Shown here one piece after another: positions 26,505 to 35,249 of a stretch of 64,000 nt of DNA. Source of the DNA: Bradyrhizobium sp. 132 (lineage in GTDB: Bacteria > Pseudomonadota > Alphaproteobacteria > Rhizobiales > Xanthobacteraceae). A program made the position numbers and the translations under genes. The stretch is taken from contig NZ_JADPKY010000158.1 of the NCBI RefSeq assembly GCF_023074185.1, positions 1 through 64,000 on the forward strand, in the 5' to 3' direction. Position 1 is the first letter of the stretch. Each line of letters begins with the position of its first letter. Under the pieces are notes generated by a model. The model was not told the DNA's origin. It ran no database searches and worked only from the letters and a program-made list of their open reading frames with translations.

Positions 26505-27623
26505 TCACACCCGCATCGGCATCAGCACGTACAGCGCGCTCTTGTCGTCGCGGTCCTGCACCAGCGTCGGCGAGCCGGGGTCGGCGAGCCGGAGCGTTGC
26601 GACGTCGCCTTCGATCTGGGCTGCGATGTCGAGCAGATAGCGGGAGTTGAAGCCGATATCGAGAGCGTCGGAGGCGTATTCGACTTCGAGCTCTTCGGTC
26701 GCGCTGCCGGAATCCGGATTGGTCACCGACAGCACCAGCTTGCCCGGCGACAGCGACAGCTTCACGGCCCGCCCGCGCTCGCTGGAGATGGTGGAAACGC
26801 GGTCGACCGCGTTCTCAAAATCCTTCTTGTCGACGACGAGCTCCTTGTCGTTGCCTTGCGGGATGACGCGGCTGTAATCGGGGAAGGTGCCGTCGATCAG
26901 CTTCGAGGTCAGGACCACATTGCCGATGGTAAAGCGGATCTTTGCCTGCGACAGCTCGATCGTGACCTCGGCCTCGTTGTCCTCGATCAGGCGCTGCACC
27001 TCGCTGACCGTCTTGCGCGGAACGATCACGCCGGGCATGCCGTCGGCGCCCTTGGGCTGGACCAGGTCGAGTTGCGCGAGGCGGTGGCCGTCGGTGGCGA
27101 CGCCGCGCAGGGTCGCGGCATTGGCGGAGCCTGCGGCATGCAGATAGATGCCGTTGAGGTAGTAGCGCGTCTCCTCGGTGGAGATCGCGAACTGGGTGCG
27201 GTCGATCAGCCGCTTGACGTCCTTGGCGGCGAGCGAGAACGAATGCGACATGTCGCCGGCGGCCAGATCCGGAAAATCATTCTCCGGCAGCGTCTGCAGC
27301 GTGAAACGGGAGCGGCCGGCGCGGATCGCCAGCACGGCGCGGTCGCCGTCGGCTTCGAGCACGATCTGCGAACCATCGGGCAGCTTGCGCACGATGTCGT
27401 AGAACATGTGCGCCGGCACGGTGGTGGACCCTGCGGTCGCGGTTTCCGCCGCGAGCGTTTCCGTCACCTCGAGGTCGAGGTCGGTCGCCTTCAGCGACAA
27501 TTTCGCGTTCTCGGCCCGGACCAGCACGTTGCCGAGGATTGGAATCGTGTTGCGGCGCTCGACCACGCGGTGGACATGGCCCAGCGACTTCAGGAGTTGC
27601 GCGCGTTCGACCGTAACCTTCAT
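26505..27623 (-). CDS. dnaN: DNA polymerase III sliding clamp (beta)
   Basis: Ring-shaped processivity clamp of the replicative polymerase. The N-terminus MKVTVERAQLLKSLGHVHRV..RNTIPILGNVL is typical, as are FSLAAKDVKRLIDRTQFAIS in the middle and the C-terminal VLMPMRV. The start at 27623 gives 372 aa, normal for alphaproteobacteria; the open frame upstream has no homology. It lies 253 bp downstream of dnaA on the same strand, so a separate promoter is likely. Confidence 0.97.
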   Translation of the reverse strand: MKVTVERAQLLKSLGHVHRVVERRNTIPILGNVLVRAENAKLSLKATDLDLEVTETLAAETATAGSTTVPAHMFYDIVRKLPDGSQIVLEADGDRAVLAIRAGRSRFTLQTLPENDFPDLAAGDMSHSFSLAAKDVKRLIDRTQFAISTEETRYYLNGIYLHAAGSANAATLRGVATDGHRLAQLDLVQPKGADGMPGVIVPRKTVSEVQRLIEDNEAEVTIELSQAKIRFTIGNVVLTSKLIDGTFPDYSRVIPQGNDKELVVDKKDFENAVDRVSTISSERGRAVKLSLSPGKLVLSVTNPDSGSATEELEVEYASDALDIGFNSRYLLDIAAQIEGDVATLRLADPGSPTLVQDRDDKSALYVLMPMRV

Positions 27624-27876
27624 TGCACTACTCGCCCGATCCCCAAGGAAACACAAATTTGGAAAAGCCGGGCGGCGGGACGCGCGCCACGGTACCGAAG
27701 ACCCCCAAAGCCGGATCATCCAGCCGATATGATCAAAGCCTTCAGGGTCGCGCAAGGTGGCGCGTAAAGTCATCCGTTTCAAGGGATCGCGGGATGGTTC
27801 CCCACGATTTACAGGCAAAAACACGTCCGCCGCCCAGGCATGGCCGGGACGGCGGGGAGGGGAAAGACCTGGGCGT

Positions 27877-29289
27877 TTATTCCTGAAGCTGACGCTTCAG
27901 CGATTCGACCTCGTCGGACAGCGCCGTGTCCTTGGAAACCAGAGCTTCGATCTTGCGAACGGCGTGCAGCACCGTGGTGTGGTCGCGCCCACCGAAGCGG
28001 CGGCCGATTTCCGGCAGCGAGCGCAGGGTCAGCGTCTTGGCGAGATACATCGCCACCTGGCGCGGACGGACCACGTTGGCGGTCCGGCGCGAGGACAGCA
28101 GGTCCGAGCGGCTGACATTATACTGCCGCGCCACCACACGCTGGATGTCCTCGATCTTGATGCGCTTCGGCTCCTGCGGCCGGATCAGGTCGCGCACCTC
28201 GTGCTCGGCCATTTCCAGCGTCACCGGCCGGTTGTTGAGTTTCGAGTGCGCGAGCAGGCGGTTGATCGCGCCTTCGAGATCCCTGCCGTTATGGGTGATG
28301 GCGCGGGCCAGATAGGTCAGAACCTCCTCCGGCACCTCGAACGTCGCGTGATGGGCGCGGGCCGCCGCGACGCGCGACTTGAGAATGCCATGTCGCAGCT
28401 CCTCGCCGAGCGAGGCCATCTCGACCACGAGGCCGCCGGCCAGCCGTGAGCGCACGCGATCATCGAGGCTTTCGAGATCGGACGGCGGACGGTCGGCCGC
28501 GATCACGACCTGGCGTCCGGCATCGATCAGCGCGTTCAGGGTGTGACAGAACTCGGCCTGGGTCGACTTGCCCTGCAGGAACTGGAGATCGTCGATCACG
28601 AGCACGTCGATGCCGCGCAGCGCTTCCTTGAAGGCGAGTGCCGTCTGCGTCTTCAGCGCGGCGACGAAGCCGTACATGAATTTTTCCGCGGTCAGGTAAA
28701 GCACCTTGCGCTCGTTGCCGGAATTTCCGGCCCAGGTCACCGCCTGCAAGAGATGCGTCTTGCCGAGTCCAACACCCGCATGGATGTAGAGCGGATTGAA
28801 CATGACGGGATCGCCGCGGCGACCCTCCGCGACTTGACGCGCAGCGGCGTGCGACAGCGTGTTGGAGCGGCCGACGACGAAGCTTGCGAAGGTCAGGCGC
28901 GGATCGAGCGGCGAGCCGCCGAGCGCATCGTGATTGGCCGAGACCGGCGCGGTCGCGGTCGAGCGCAGCTCCGGCGCAGGCGAGCGGCGCGCTTCGACGG
29001 GCGCGGGCACTTCCTTCTGCTGAACGACCGGACGTACGGCCGAACGCACGGTGAGATCGATACGATGCACTTCGGGCATCTCGGCCTGCCAGCACGACAG
29101 CACGCGCTCGGCGTAATGCGCTTGAATCCAGCTCTTCAGGAAGCGCGTGGGGACCGAGAGCCGCACGCTCTCCTCCTGCACACCTTCCAGATCCATGCGA
29201 GCAAACCAGCTCGTATAGACGTCTTCGCCTACGTTCGTGCGCAGCCGGCTCTTCACGCGTGACCAGCGATCCTGTTCCGATGGGTTCAT
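27877..29289 (-). CDS. dnaA: chromosomal replication initiator DnaA
   Basis: AAA+ initiator that binds DnaA boxes and melts oriC. Domain I covers residues 1-85, a Pro/Ala-rich linker 86-125, Walker A GVGLGKTH at 172-179, Walker B VLVIDDLQFL near 232-241. The C-terminal DNA-binding signature runs PRQVAMYLAKTLTLRSLPEI and GGRDHTTVLHAVRKI. At 470 aa it is full length. The ATG follows CTCTCAAGAGAAG within an AT-richer leader. Upstream lies a 1.25 kb gene-free stretch before rpsT. Confidence 0.97.
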   Translation of the reverse strand: MNPSEQDRWSRVKSRLRTNVGEDVYTSWFARMDLEGVQEESVRLSVPTRFLKSWIQAHYAERVLSCWQAEMPEVHRIDLTVRSAVRPVVQQKEVPAPVEARRSPAPELRSTATAPVSANHDALGGSPLDPRLTFASFVVGRSNTLSHAAARQVAEGRRGDPVMFNPLYIHAGVGLGKTHLLQAVTWAGNSGNERKVLYLTAEKFMYGFVAALKTQTALAFKEALRGIDVLVIDDLQFLQGKSTQAEFCHTLNALIDAGRQVVIAADRPPSDLESLDDRVRSRLAGGLVVEMASLGEELRHGILKSRVAAARAHHATFEVPEEVLTYLARAITHNGRDLEGAINRLLAHSKLNNRPVTLEMAEHEVRDLIRPQEPKRIKIEDIQRVVARQYNVSRSDLLSSRRTANVVRPRQVAMYLAKTLTLRSLPEIGRRFGGRDHTTVLHAVRKIEALVSKDTALSDEVESLKRQLQE

Positions 29290-30541
29290 CGTTAAAAAAC
29301 TTCTCTTGAGAGATAAGGTTGCGTTGTGAACGCCAAGCGGGGTTCCCCGTCATGGCGCGACCTCAAGCGATTCCATCGTCGGGCACAGCTCGACCGTTCG
29401 GCGCGAACGCCGCGAGGTCAGATCAGCGATGTCGGAGATGGAGAGTTCGCGAGGTCAGCGCGTACTCGGCGCGCCCTCACGCGAGGGGGGCTGAACGCAG
29501 GACGGATCGGAGACGGCATCGTCGAGCGATGGAATCTGTGTCAACACCGCGTTGAATCCGTAGGACATGATACCTCCCCGTCCTGCCGTGATCGCTCACG
29601 GCAAGGTCCTGCCTGAAAAAACAACCGCATCTGAATTGCTCCAGCCGCGGATGCGCCCGTCTGTACTCGTCGTCCGCTCGGCTTCGCCATCCTGCGTGTC
29701 GGAGTAGCCTCGAGATGTCTCTCATTTTGCGCTGGGCGCGAGCGGGAAGATCCCGCTTGGAGACATTCAGACAAAGAACTACCGTTCCCATATTGCTATG
29801 GGTTTCGAACCGACAATCGCTGGGTTAAGCGTCGCTTACGTGCACATCGCCGCCGATTTGCACGCTCGCCCCGTTTCCGATACCGCGCTGGTCTCAAGAT
29901 CGTGGGCGCCGCTGACGCCTTAAGGAATACACTATGCCGAAGGACTCGCAACGAAATTGATTCACACTTGAGGCGCCAAAAAACTTGATCTGCGTTAACG
30001 CCGCGCGCGACTTGTGCACAGGCTTCAGACCAAGGTTTTGGATTCGTGCACAGAATCGAAAGAGCCGCGCCTTGTGTGACAATTCTCCGCCACTGCCAAA
30101 AATTCTTTACAAAAGCGTCACGCGGCGAGACGCGCGGGCGATTTTTCCAAATGCTTGGCGTCACTATGTCGATAAGTGATTAGCGAGACACCGTTTTTTG
30201 AGTCTCGTTTCACAGGGTAACTCCATCGCCTGGCGCGATCCGGTGAAACTACGGTGTGAAGAACGCGCAGGCGCAGGAATTCAACTTGAGCCCGCCTCGC
30301 AAGGGCTTTTTGCACCGCGGTGAAAAGTTTCCCCTATTGCAAAATCACCCGCAGGTAGAACTAATGGCGTGGACGCCGCGATCCTTCGATCGAAGGTCGG
30401 TCGCGCCTGACTGCTTGCGTGACTATGGCTGGCAACAAAAAAGCCCGGCGTGATGCCGGGCTGTTTGACGCGTGCGATGTGCGACCGGATCGTCCGATCG
30501 AACGAAGGCTTGCTAGGTCACTCGCCAGATTACTCGCCGGC
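29290..30541. other. gene-free region between dnaA and rpsT; candidate oriC
   Basis: No reading frame here has a plausible start with a ribosome binding site and family resemblance. Near matches to the DnaA box TTATNCACA, each one mismatch off, are TGATTCACA at 29958-29966, TTGTGCACA at 30012-30020 and, on the minus strand, TTCTTCACA at 30255-30263; TCGTGCACA at 30044-30052 has two mismatches. A perfect hairpin TGCCGTGA/TCACGGCA is at 29584-29603. The part from about 29900 to 30360 is richer in A and T than its surroundings. It must also contain the dnaA promoter. The origin assignment is inference. Confidence 0.45.
30437..30463 (-). terminator. intrinsic terminator of rpsT
   Basis: Read on the minus strand, the stem AGCCCGGC...GCCGGGCT (8 bp) is followed by TTTTTTG. 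It lies about 80 bp beyond the rpsT stop, a textbook Rho-independent terminator. Confidence 0.88.
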
Positions 30542-30808
30542 TTACTTGGCGAGCTTGGCGATCTGCGCGGTGAGCCGCGAGACTTTGCGGCTGGCGTTGT
30601 TCTTGTGAATGATGTTGCGCTGGGCGGCGCGCATCAAAGCGGGCTCGGCATTCGCCAGCGCCGTCACGGCGGCGGCGCGGTCGCCGGTCTTGATGGCTTC
30701 TTCGACGTTACGCACGGCACCGCGCATCTGGGTGCGGCGCGACTTGTTGACGGCGGTGCGGCGGGCGATCTTGCGCGTCGCTTTCTTGGCGGAAGTGGTA
30801 TTGGCCAT
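30542..30808 (-). CDS. rpsT: 30S ribosomal protein S20
   Basis: 88 aa basic protein of the small ribosomal subunit, binding 16S rRNA. The N-terminus MANTTSAKKATRKIARR, the central TQMRGAVRNVEEAI and ALMRAAQRNIIHKNNASRKVSRL near the C-terminus are the family pattern. It is monocistronic, with a strong terminator about 80 bp downstream and a 400 bp leader or intergenic region upstream. Its position before dnaA is standard for Bradyrhizobium. Confidence 0.97.
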   Translation of the reverse strand: MANTTSAKKATRKIARRTAVNKSRRTQMRGAVRNVEEAIKTGDRAAAVTALANAEPALMRAAQRNIIHKNNASRKVSRLTAQIAKLAK

Positions 30809-31208
30809 GGTCTCAATGTCCTTTGCGGGTACCGGTCGCGTCTTGGTCGGTAGCGCCGGCTTGCTTGACCGCGTAATCGACGCTCGGAATCAGGGTGTTC
30901 GGTTGCTAGGCTGTTCCCGGAACATGAGCGACAGCCTTGCGGCTGTCTCTGAGGCCCAAAGAGCCTCTAAGCCCAAAGAGCCTGCAACTGCTCAAAGAAC
31001 AGCGGCGGCAGGATTGCGCCCGCCGCCAGTTGGCGCCCTTATAGAGAGGGTCTTTGGCACCGTCAACGCTTTCCCGGGCTGGAAAACCAGCCCTAGGGCC
31101 TGGATGAGTGCCGTAACGCCCTGAAGAGGTTGAATTTCTGCCGTCTCCCTTGTATTGGCTGGCAGCGTTACGAGGATCGTCCGATCGGACGACCATATAG
31201 GGTGAAGC
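30809..31208. other. intergenic region upstream of rpsT
   Basis: 400 bp between rpsT (minus) and a small membrane-protein gene (plus). I see no gene. It contains a 13 bp direct repeat GCCCAAAGAGCCT at 30954-30966 and 30971-30983 and a short hairpin ACAGCC/GGCTGT at about 30931-30946. The rpsT promoter should lie near its left end. Confidence 0.5.
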
Positions 31209-31526
31209 ATGATCCGCGGCTTTTTCCGACTGATTGGGCTGCTGCTGCTCGCCGGCGGATTCATCTTCATGGTCTATGACGGCGCCCGCTGGGTGGCCGA
31301 CCAGACCCTGCGGTTCACCCGCTTCGGCCAGTTCTGGAACGACATCAATCAGGGCAGCCAGACGGCGTTCCGGACCTGGGTCGAGGCCAAGGCGCCATGG
31401 CTCTGGACCTCGGTGATCCGCCTGGTGCTGGATCAACCGGTTTTCGCCGTCCTCGGCATTCTGGGCATCCTCCTGATGATCCTGTTTCGCCCGCGCAAGC
31501 CGCTGATCGGTTATTCCCGGGATTGA
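31209..31526 (+). CDS. small membrane protein (105 aa), unknown function
   Basis: Two hydrophobic segments, at about residues 5-24 (IRGFFRLIGLLLLAGGFIFM) and 77-93 (VFAVLGILGILLMILF), flank a soluble loop containing WVADQTLRFTRFGQFW. The C-terminus RPRKPLIGYSRD is positively charged, placing it in the cytoplasm. I recognise no named domain. The ATG follows GGGTGAAGC. It precedes msrA by 148 bp on the same strand. Confidence 0.72.
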   Translation: MIRGFFRLIGLLLLAGGFIFMVYDGARWVADQTLRFTRFGQFWNDINQGSQTAFRTWVEAKAPWLWTSVIRLVLDQPVFAVLGILGILLMILFRPRKPLIGYSRD

Positions 31527-31674
31527 GCTTTCAATTCCCGCGACTGAGCCGGGGCGCGCGCGGCGTAACAGGGCTGCCCCTTGCGGCGTAGATCCCTATA
31601 TTCCCACCTGATCGCGAGCACGCCGCCTGAGCACCTGGCTCAAGCGACCGACAGCTCGTTGCGGAGATTCAATC

Positions 31675-32331
31675 ATGCTTTTCATGCGCAAGACCACCGC
31701 ATTGCCGAGCGCCACGGAAGCGCTGCCCGGCCGTGCGCAAGGTATTCCGACCGCGACCAGCCATTTCGTCAACGGCGCGAAGTTGCAGCCGCCTTATCCC
31801 GCAGGCCTCGAGCAGGCGGTGTTCGGGCTCGGCTGCTTCTGGGGCGCGGAGCGCAAGTTCTGGGAGCTCGGCGACGGCGTTTACGCCACCGCCGTCGGCT
31901 ATGCCGGCGGCCACACGCCGAATCCGACCTATGAAGAGACCTGCTCGGGCCGCACCGGCCACACCGAAGTGGTGCTGGTCGTGTTCGATCCGAAAAAAAT
32001 CTCCTACGAGAAGTTGCTGACGATTTTTTGGGAGAGCCACAACCCGACCCAGGGCATGCGCCAGGGCAATGATGTCGGCACGCAGTACCGAAGCGCGATC
32101 TACACTTATTCGGACGCGCAGAAGAAAGCGGCCGATCAATCGAAGGCGCTCTATCAGAAGGCGCTTGCCGCAAAAGGTCTCGGCGCCATCACCACCGAGA
32201 TCGCACCCGCCGGCGAATTCTATTTTGCCGAGGACTATCATCAGCAATATCTGGCGAAGAATCCCGCCGGCTATTGCGGACTGGGCGGCACCGGCGTGTC
32301 CTGCCCGATCGGCGTCGGTGTGAGCGCGTAA
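31675..32331 (+). CDS. msrA: peptide-methionine (S)-S-oxide reductase
   Basis: Repairs oxidised methionine (S-sulfoxide) in proteins, regenerated by thioredoxin. The catalytic Cys54 is in GLGCFWGAER; the resolving cysteines are Cys201 and Cys210 near the C-terminus (YCGLGGTGVSCP). The segment YEETCSGRTGHTEVV and SHNPTQGMRQGNDVGTQYRS are family signatures. At 218 aa it resembles the longer E. coli-type enzyme, with an N-terminal extension of about 45 residues. There is no obvious signal peptide, so it is cytoplasmic. Confidence 0.95.
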   Translation: MLFMRKTTALPSATEALPGRAQGIPTATSHFVNGAKLQPPYPAGLEQAVFGLGCFWGAERKFWELGDGVYATAVGYAGGHTPNPTYEETCSGRTGHTEVVLVVFDPKKISYEKLLTIFWESHNPTQGMRQGNDVGTQYRSAIYTYSDAQKKAADQSKALYQKALAAKGLGAITTEIAPAGEFYFAEDYHQQYLAKNPAGYCGLGGTGVSCPIGVGVSA

Positions 32332-32690
32332 GCGGGCGACGAACTCGCTGTACCTCTCCTGCAAGAGCAGGGTAGCCGCATTTGAGAGCAGTTTCCTGCG
32401 GCCCATCCTTCGAGACGCCCGCTTTAGGCGGGCTCCTCAGGATGAGGATGGAGTGTGCGGCAACAGTTTCAACAGGCACCCGATGCCGATTAGCCTCATC
32501 CTGAGGAGACCGCAAAGCGGTCGTCTCGAAGGACGAGGCGCGCGTTCAGGCTGGCCCAAAAAGCCATATGCGATAGCAGTGCCCGCAAGCGGGAGAGGGA
32601 GCGCAGCGCGGCATCGTCGCGCCGCCTCAACGCTTTATTAACCATAACCGGTGCAACACTGGATTTGTCTCGTTTCGAGGGATAGGTCCG
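32332..32690. other. intergenic region with repeat pair
   Basis: 359 bp between msrA and the exporter lipoprotein gene. Most of it is the inverted repeat pair at 32403-32537. The last 100 bp should contain the promoter of the downstream gene. No reading frame is convincing. Confidence 0.55.
32403..32537. repeat. dispersed repeat, CCTCATCCTGAGGAGC family, inverted pair
   Basis: CCATCCTTCGAGACGCCCGC through CCTCAGGATGAGG at 32403-32447, and the inverted counterpart CCTCATCCTGAGGAGACCGC through GTCTCGAAGGACGAGG at 32493-32537. The two face each other across a 45 bp centre. Confidence 0.75.
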
Positions 32691-33437
32691 GTGCCGGTTG
32701 CACGCGCGTTTCGATGGTCGATCTTGGCAACGTCCTTGGCAGCGTCCGCCGCGCTTGCGCTTGGCGGCTGCATGCAGACCGCCGGCCCTGTCGCGGTGAT
32801 GCAGCCGCGCGCCGATCTCGACTCCATGGCCTATGGCCAGCCCTATTACGCGCCACAGCCGGTCGTCGTCGGCGACGGGGGCGGCGCCATCGGGGCTCTG
32901 CGCAATTCCTTTGCCTCTTCGCCTGCGCCCATGCCGGTCGGTTATGCCGCACCGATGGCGGCGCCGGTCCGCTACGATTCATCCTACCATCTCGATGCAG
33001 GCGACAGGCTGCGCGTCGTGGTCTATGGCCAGGAAGGTCTCACCAACAGCTACGCCATCGATGCTGGCGGCTCCATCACCATGCCGCTGATCGGCGGCGT
33101 GCCGGCGCGCGGTCGTACCCCGGCCGGCCTCGCCGGCGAGATCGCCGCACGCTTGCGCAACGGCTACATCCGCGAGCCTTCGGTGGCCGTGGAGATCGAG
33201 GCCTATCGCCCGTTCTTCATCCTCGGCGAAGTCTCCGCGCCCGGACAATATCCTTACGTACCGAACATGACGGTCGAAAGCGCCGTCGCGATCGCGGGCG
33301 GCTTCTCGCCGCGCGCCAAGCGCGACGTGGTCACCGTCACGCACACCGAAGCCGGCGGCTCCATGCGCGCTATCGTCCCGCTCGGCACGCCCCTCGCCCC
33401 CGGGGACACCGTGTTCATCGGCGAGCGCTGGTTCTAG
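32691..33437 (+). CDS. Wza-like polysaccharide export lipoprotein
   Basis: Outer-membrane polysaccharide export family. The signal peptide ends in the lipobox LGGC (Cys27). The poly_export domain runs from about 98 to 175 (YHLDAGDRLRVVVYGQEGLTN, AIDAGGSITMPLIG) and an SLBB beta-grasp domain follows (FFILGEVSAPGQYPYVPNMTVESAVAIAGGFS). The 248 aa length is short compared with Wza (about 380 aa): there is one SLBB domain and no C-terminal barrel helix. GTG start at 32691 after GAGGGATAGG. No polysaccharide synthesis genes are adjacent. Confidence 0.88.
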   Translation: MPVARAFRWSILATSLAASAALALGGCMQTAGPVAVMQPRADLDSMAYGQPYYAPQPVVVGDGGGAIGALRNSFASSPAPMPVGYAAPMAAPVRYDSSYHLDAGDRLRVVVYGQEGLTNSYAIDAGGSITMPLIGGVPARGRTPAGLAGEIAARLRNGYIREPSVAVEIEAYRPFFILGEVSAPGQYPYVPNMTVESAVAIAGGFSPRAKRDVVTVTHTEAGGSMRAIVPLGTPLAPGDTVFIGERWF

Positions 33438-33438
33438 C

Positions 33439-33921
33439 TCACCGCCTGAAATCCAGCCGTCCGCTCGGAAAACATCCGTCGATCCTGTTGGCGTCGACCA
33501 CTAGCCCGATCCATGGCCGCGTGATCGCCGGCGTGGTCAGGTTGATGTATTTTCCGACCAGGCGACCCGCGCCGTCGCGCGCGGCATCGATCAGCCCGTG
33601 CCGACGACCGTCGTCCCAGTCGAAGCGCAGATAGATCCGCTCGCCTTTGACCTGAACCTCGGCGCGTCCCTGCTTCCATTTCTCCGCCGTATCGCCGGCG
33701 ATGGTCGGATCGGCGCCGCCATTCCAGCGGCTTGCCCAGCGGCCCTCGATCGGATCGGACATTGTCGCGATGGAGGCCCATGCCGCCGCGTTGCCGTCGG
33801 TTGCATCGCCGGCCAGCGTGGCGGTCGCGGCATAGTCTGTCACTTCGGAATCATCGGGCGAGGAGACGTCCATGGTTCCGAATGGATTGCGGATGACGAG
33901 GTGCGTGATGTCCTGCTGCAT
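33439..33921 (-). CDS. hypothetical protein (160 aa)
   Basis: I do not recognise a family. The start ATG at 33921 has AGGAG at good spacing. The protein is soluble and has no signal peptide. A tryptophan-rich centre (GRWASRWNGG, AEKWKQGRAEV, YLRFDWDDGRRHGLIDA) suggests a beta-sandwich or lipocalin-like ligand-binding fold, but this is a guess. It converges on the exporter gene, with one base between the stop codons. Confidence 0.68.
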   Translation of the reverse strand: MQQDITHLVIRNPFGTMDVSSPDDSEVTDYAATATLAGDATDGNAAAWASIATMSDPIEGRWASRWNGGADPTIAGDTAEKWKQGRAEVQVKGERIYLRFDWDDGRRHGLIDAARDGAGRLVGKYINLTTPAITRPWIGLVVDANRIDGCFPSGRLDFRR

Positions 33922-34059
33922 GGCGGTCTCCTGGCGTGAGCTGGCTTGATCCGCCTGCTCTATCGCCACGCGCCGTGAGGCGGCCACCCGATTCCTGCTC
34001 TCCTCATTCCGGGCCTGCGCCGCTCGACGTACCCCGGAATGACGGCAGCAAGTGCGGCC

Positions 34060-34731
34060 CTATTTCAAATGCTTCGCAAAAAAATCCATGCTGCGCGGCC
34101 AGGCGATGTCAGCGCTGGCTTTGTCGTAGCTCGGCCGCTCGTCGCAATGAAAGCCGTGCTGGGCGCCCGGATAGACGAAGACCTCGACATCCGGCCGCTT
34201 GGTCTTGACGGTCTCGACGTCGGTCAGGGGGATGCCGGTATCCTTCTCGCCGAAATGCAGCTGCGTCGGCACTTTCGGTGTCTCGTCGGCAAAGCGCACG
34301 ACCGCGCCGCCGTAATAACCGATCGCGGCCTTCAGGCCCGACAGCCGCGTCGCCGCGACGAAGGCGATGCTGCCGCCGAGACAGAAACCGATAATGCCGA
34401 CCGGGCCGACGCTCTTCACCGCATCGATCGCCGCCTGCGTGTCGCGCAGCATCGCCTCCCAATCCGGGCTGGCGACGAACTTGCGCGCTTCCGCGATCTC
34501 GTGAGGCGTGTAGCCCGACTGGAAGCCCGGCGACGTCCGGTCGAAGATCGACGGCGCGATCGCGACATAGCCTTCCCCGGCGAGGCGATCGCAGACCGAG
34601 CGGATGTGATGATTGACCCCAAAGATCTCCTGGATCACCACCACCGCGCCCTTCGCCCTGCCCGAGGGCTCAGCGCGATAGGCACCGAACTGGAAATTGT
34701 CGGAAGCCGTCAGTTTGATGTCTTGTCCCAC
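34060..34731 (-). CDS. dienelactone hydrolase family protein
   Basis: Alpha/beta hydrolase with cysteine nucleophile: GFCLGGS holds Cys117, Glu35 in IQEIFG matches the residue that activates the cysteine, Asp in GEKDTGIP and His in AQHGFHCDE complete the triad. At 223 aa it has the standard carboxymethylenebutenolidase size. The true substrate is uncertain, since most paralogs do not act in chlorocatechol breakdown and no such pathway is nearby. Confidence 0.9.
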   Translation of the reverse strand: MGQDIKLTASDNFQFGAYRAEPSGRAKGAVVVIQEIFGVNHHIRSVCDRLAGEGYVAIAPSIFDRTSPGFQSGYTPHEIAEARKFVASPDWEAMLRDTQAAIDAVKSVGPVGIIGFCLGGSIAFVAATRLSGLKAAIGYYGGAVVRFADETPKVPTQLHFGEKDTGIPLTDVETVKTKRPDVEVFVYPGAQHGFHCDERPSYDKASADIAWPRSMDFFAKHLK

Positions 34732-34778
34732 GCGGGTTGTCCTTTGGTTGACCGTCGATCACGAACTCCGCTCGCATC

Positions 34779-34889
34779 CCTCATCCTGAGGAGCTTGCGA
34801 AGCAAGCGTCTCGAAGGATGCAGGCCGAGAGGTGGCAGCGGGGGCCTGCATGGTTCGAGACGGCGCTTCGCGCCTCCTCACCATGAGGA
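34779..34889. repeat. dispersed repeat, CCTCATCCTGAGGAGC family
   Basis: CCTCATCCTGAGGAGCTTGC ... GTCTCGAAGGATG followed by the inverted half CATGGTTCGAGACGGCGC ... CTCCTCACCATGAGG. Same architecture as 19160-19270. It ends directly at the stop codon of the next minus-strand gene. Confidence 0.75.
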
Positions 34890-35225
34890 TCACTCCCACA
34901 TCCAGTTTTCGCCGTAGTCTTCCTTCCATCCTGCCAACCGTCCGTGACGGAATTGCAGGAACAGGCGATGGCGAGAGGGTATCAATCCGCTGCCACCGAT
35001 GTTGCGCAAAGCGAGGTAGATCTCGCTGCCGGGACGTCCGCGAACGTATCGCAGCGGCTGCCCCAGGGCGCGCGCGGTCTGCTCGGCATCCATGCCGAAA
35101 GCGAGCGGCGTATTGTTCGACAAGGTCGCAACAAAAGGGAGGCGCGGCGGCATGGTGCCGAACGGCTCGGCCTGCGCAGATACCGATAGCAACACCGCGC
35201 CCGCCGCCAACATCGCTCGCTTCAT
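34890..35225 (-). CDS. exported hypothetical protein (111 aa)
   Basis: A signal peptide is clear: MKRAMLAAGAVLLSVSAQAEP with a probable AQA cleavage site after residue 19. The mature part of about 92 aa, with TLSNNTPLAFGMDAEQTARALG and a closing WKEDYGENWMW, matches no family I know; the AEQTARALGQPLRYVRG stretch recalls BamE-type small beta folds. Periplasmic location is likely. The start is 24 bp from the alpha/beta hydrolase stop, so the two are probably co-transcribed. Confidence 0.72.
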   Translation of the reverse strand: MKRAMLAAGAVLLSVSAQAEPFGTMPPRLPFVATLSNNTPLAFGMDAEQTARALGQPLRYVRGRPGSEIYLALRNIGGSGLIPSRHRLFLQFRHGRLAGWKEDYGENWMWE

Positions 35226-35249
35226 TGCCAGTGTTCCTGTCCGACCGTC

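Noticed and set aside
29326..30453. Small open frames between dnaA and rpsT
   Set aside because: None has a credible start with a ribosome binding site or protein-like composition; treated as gene-free.
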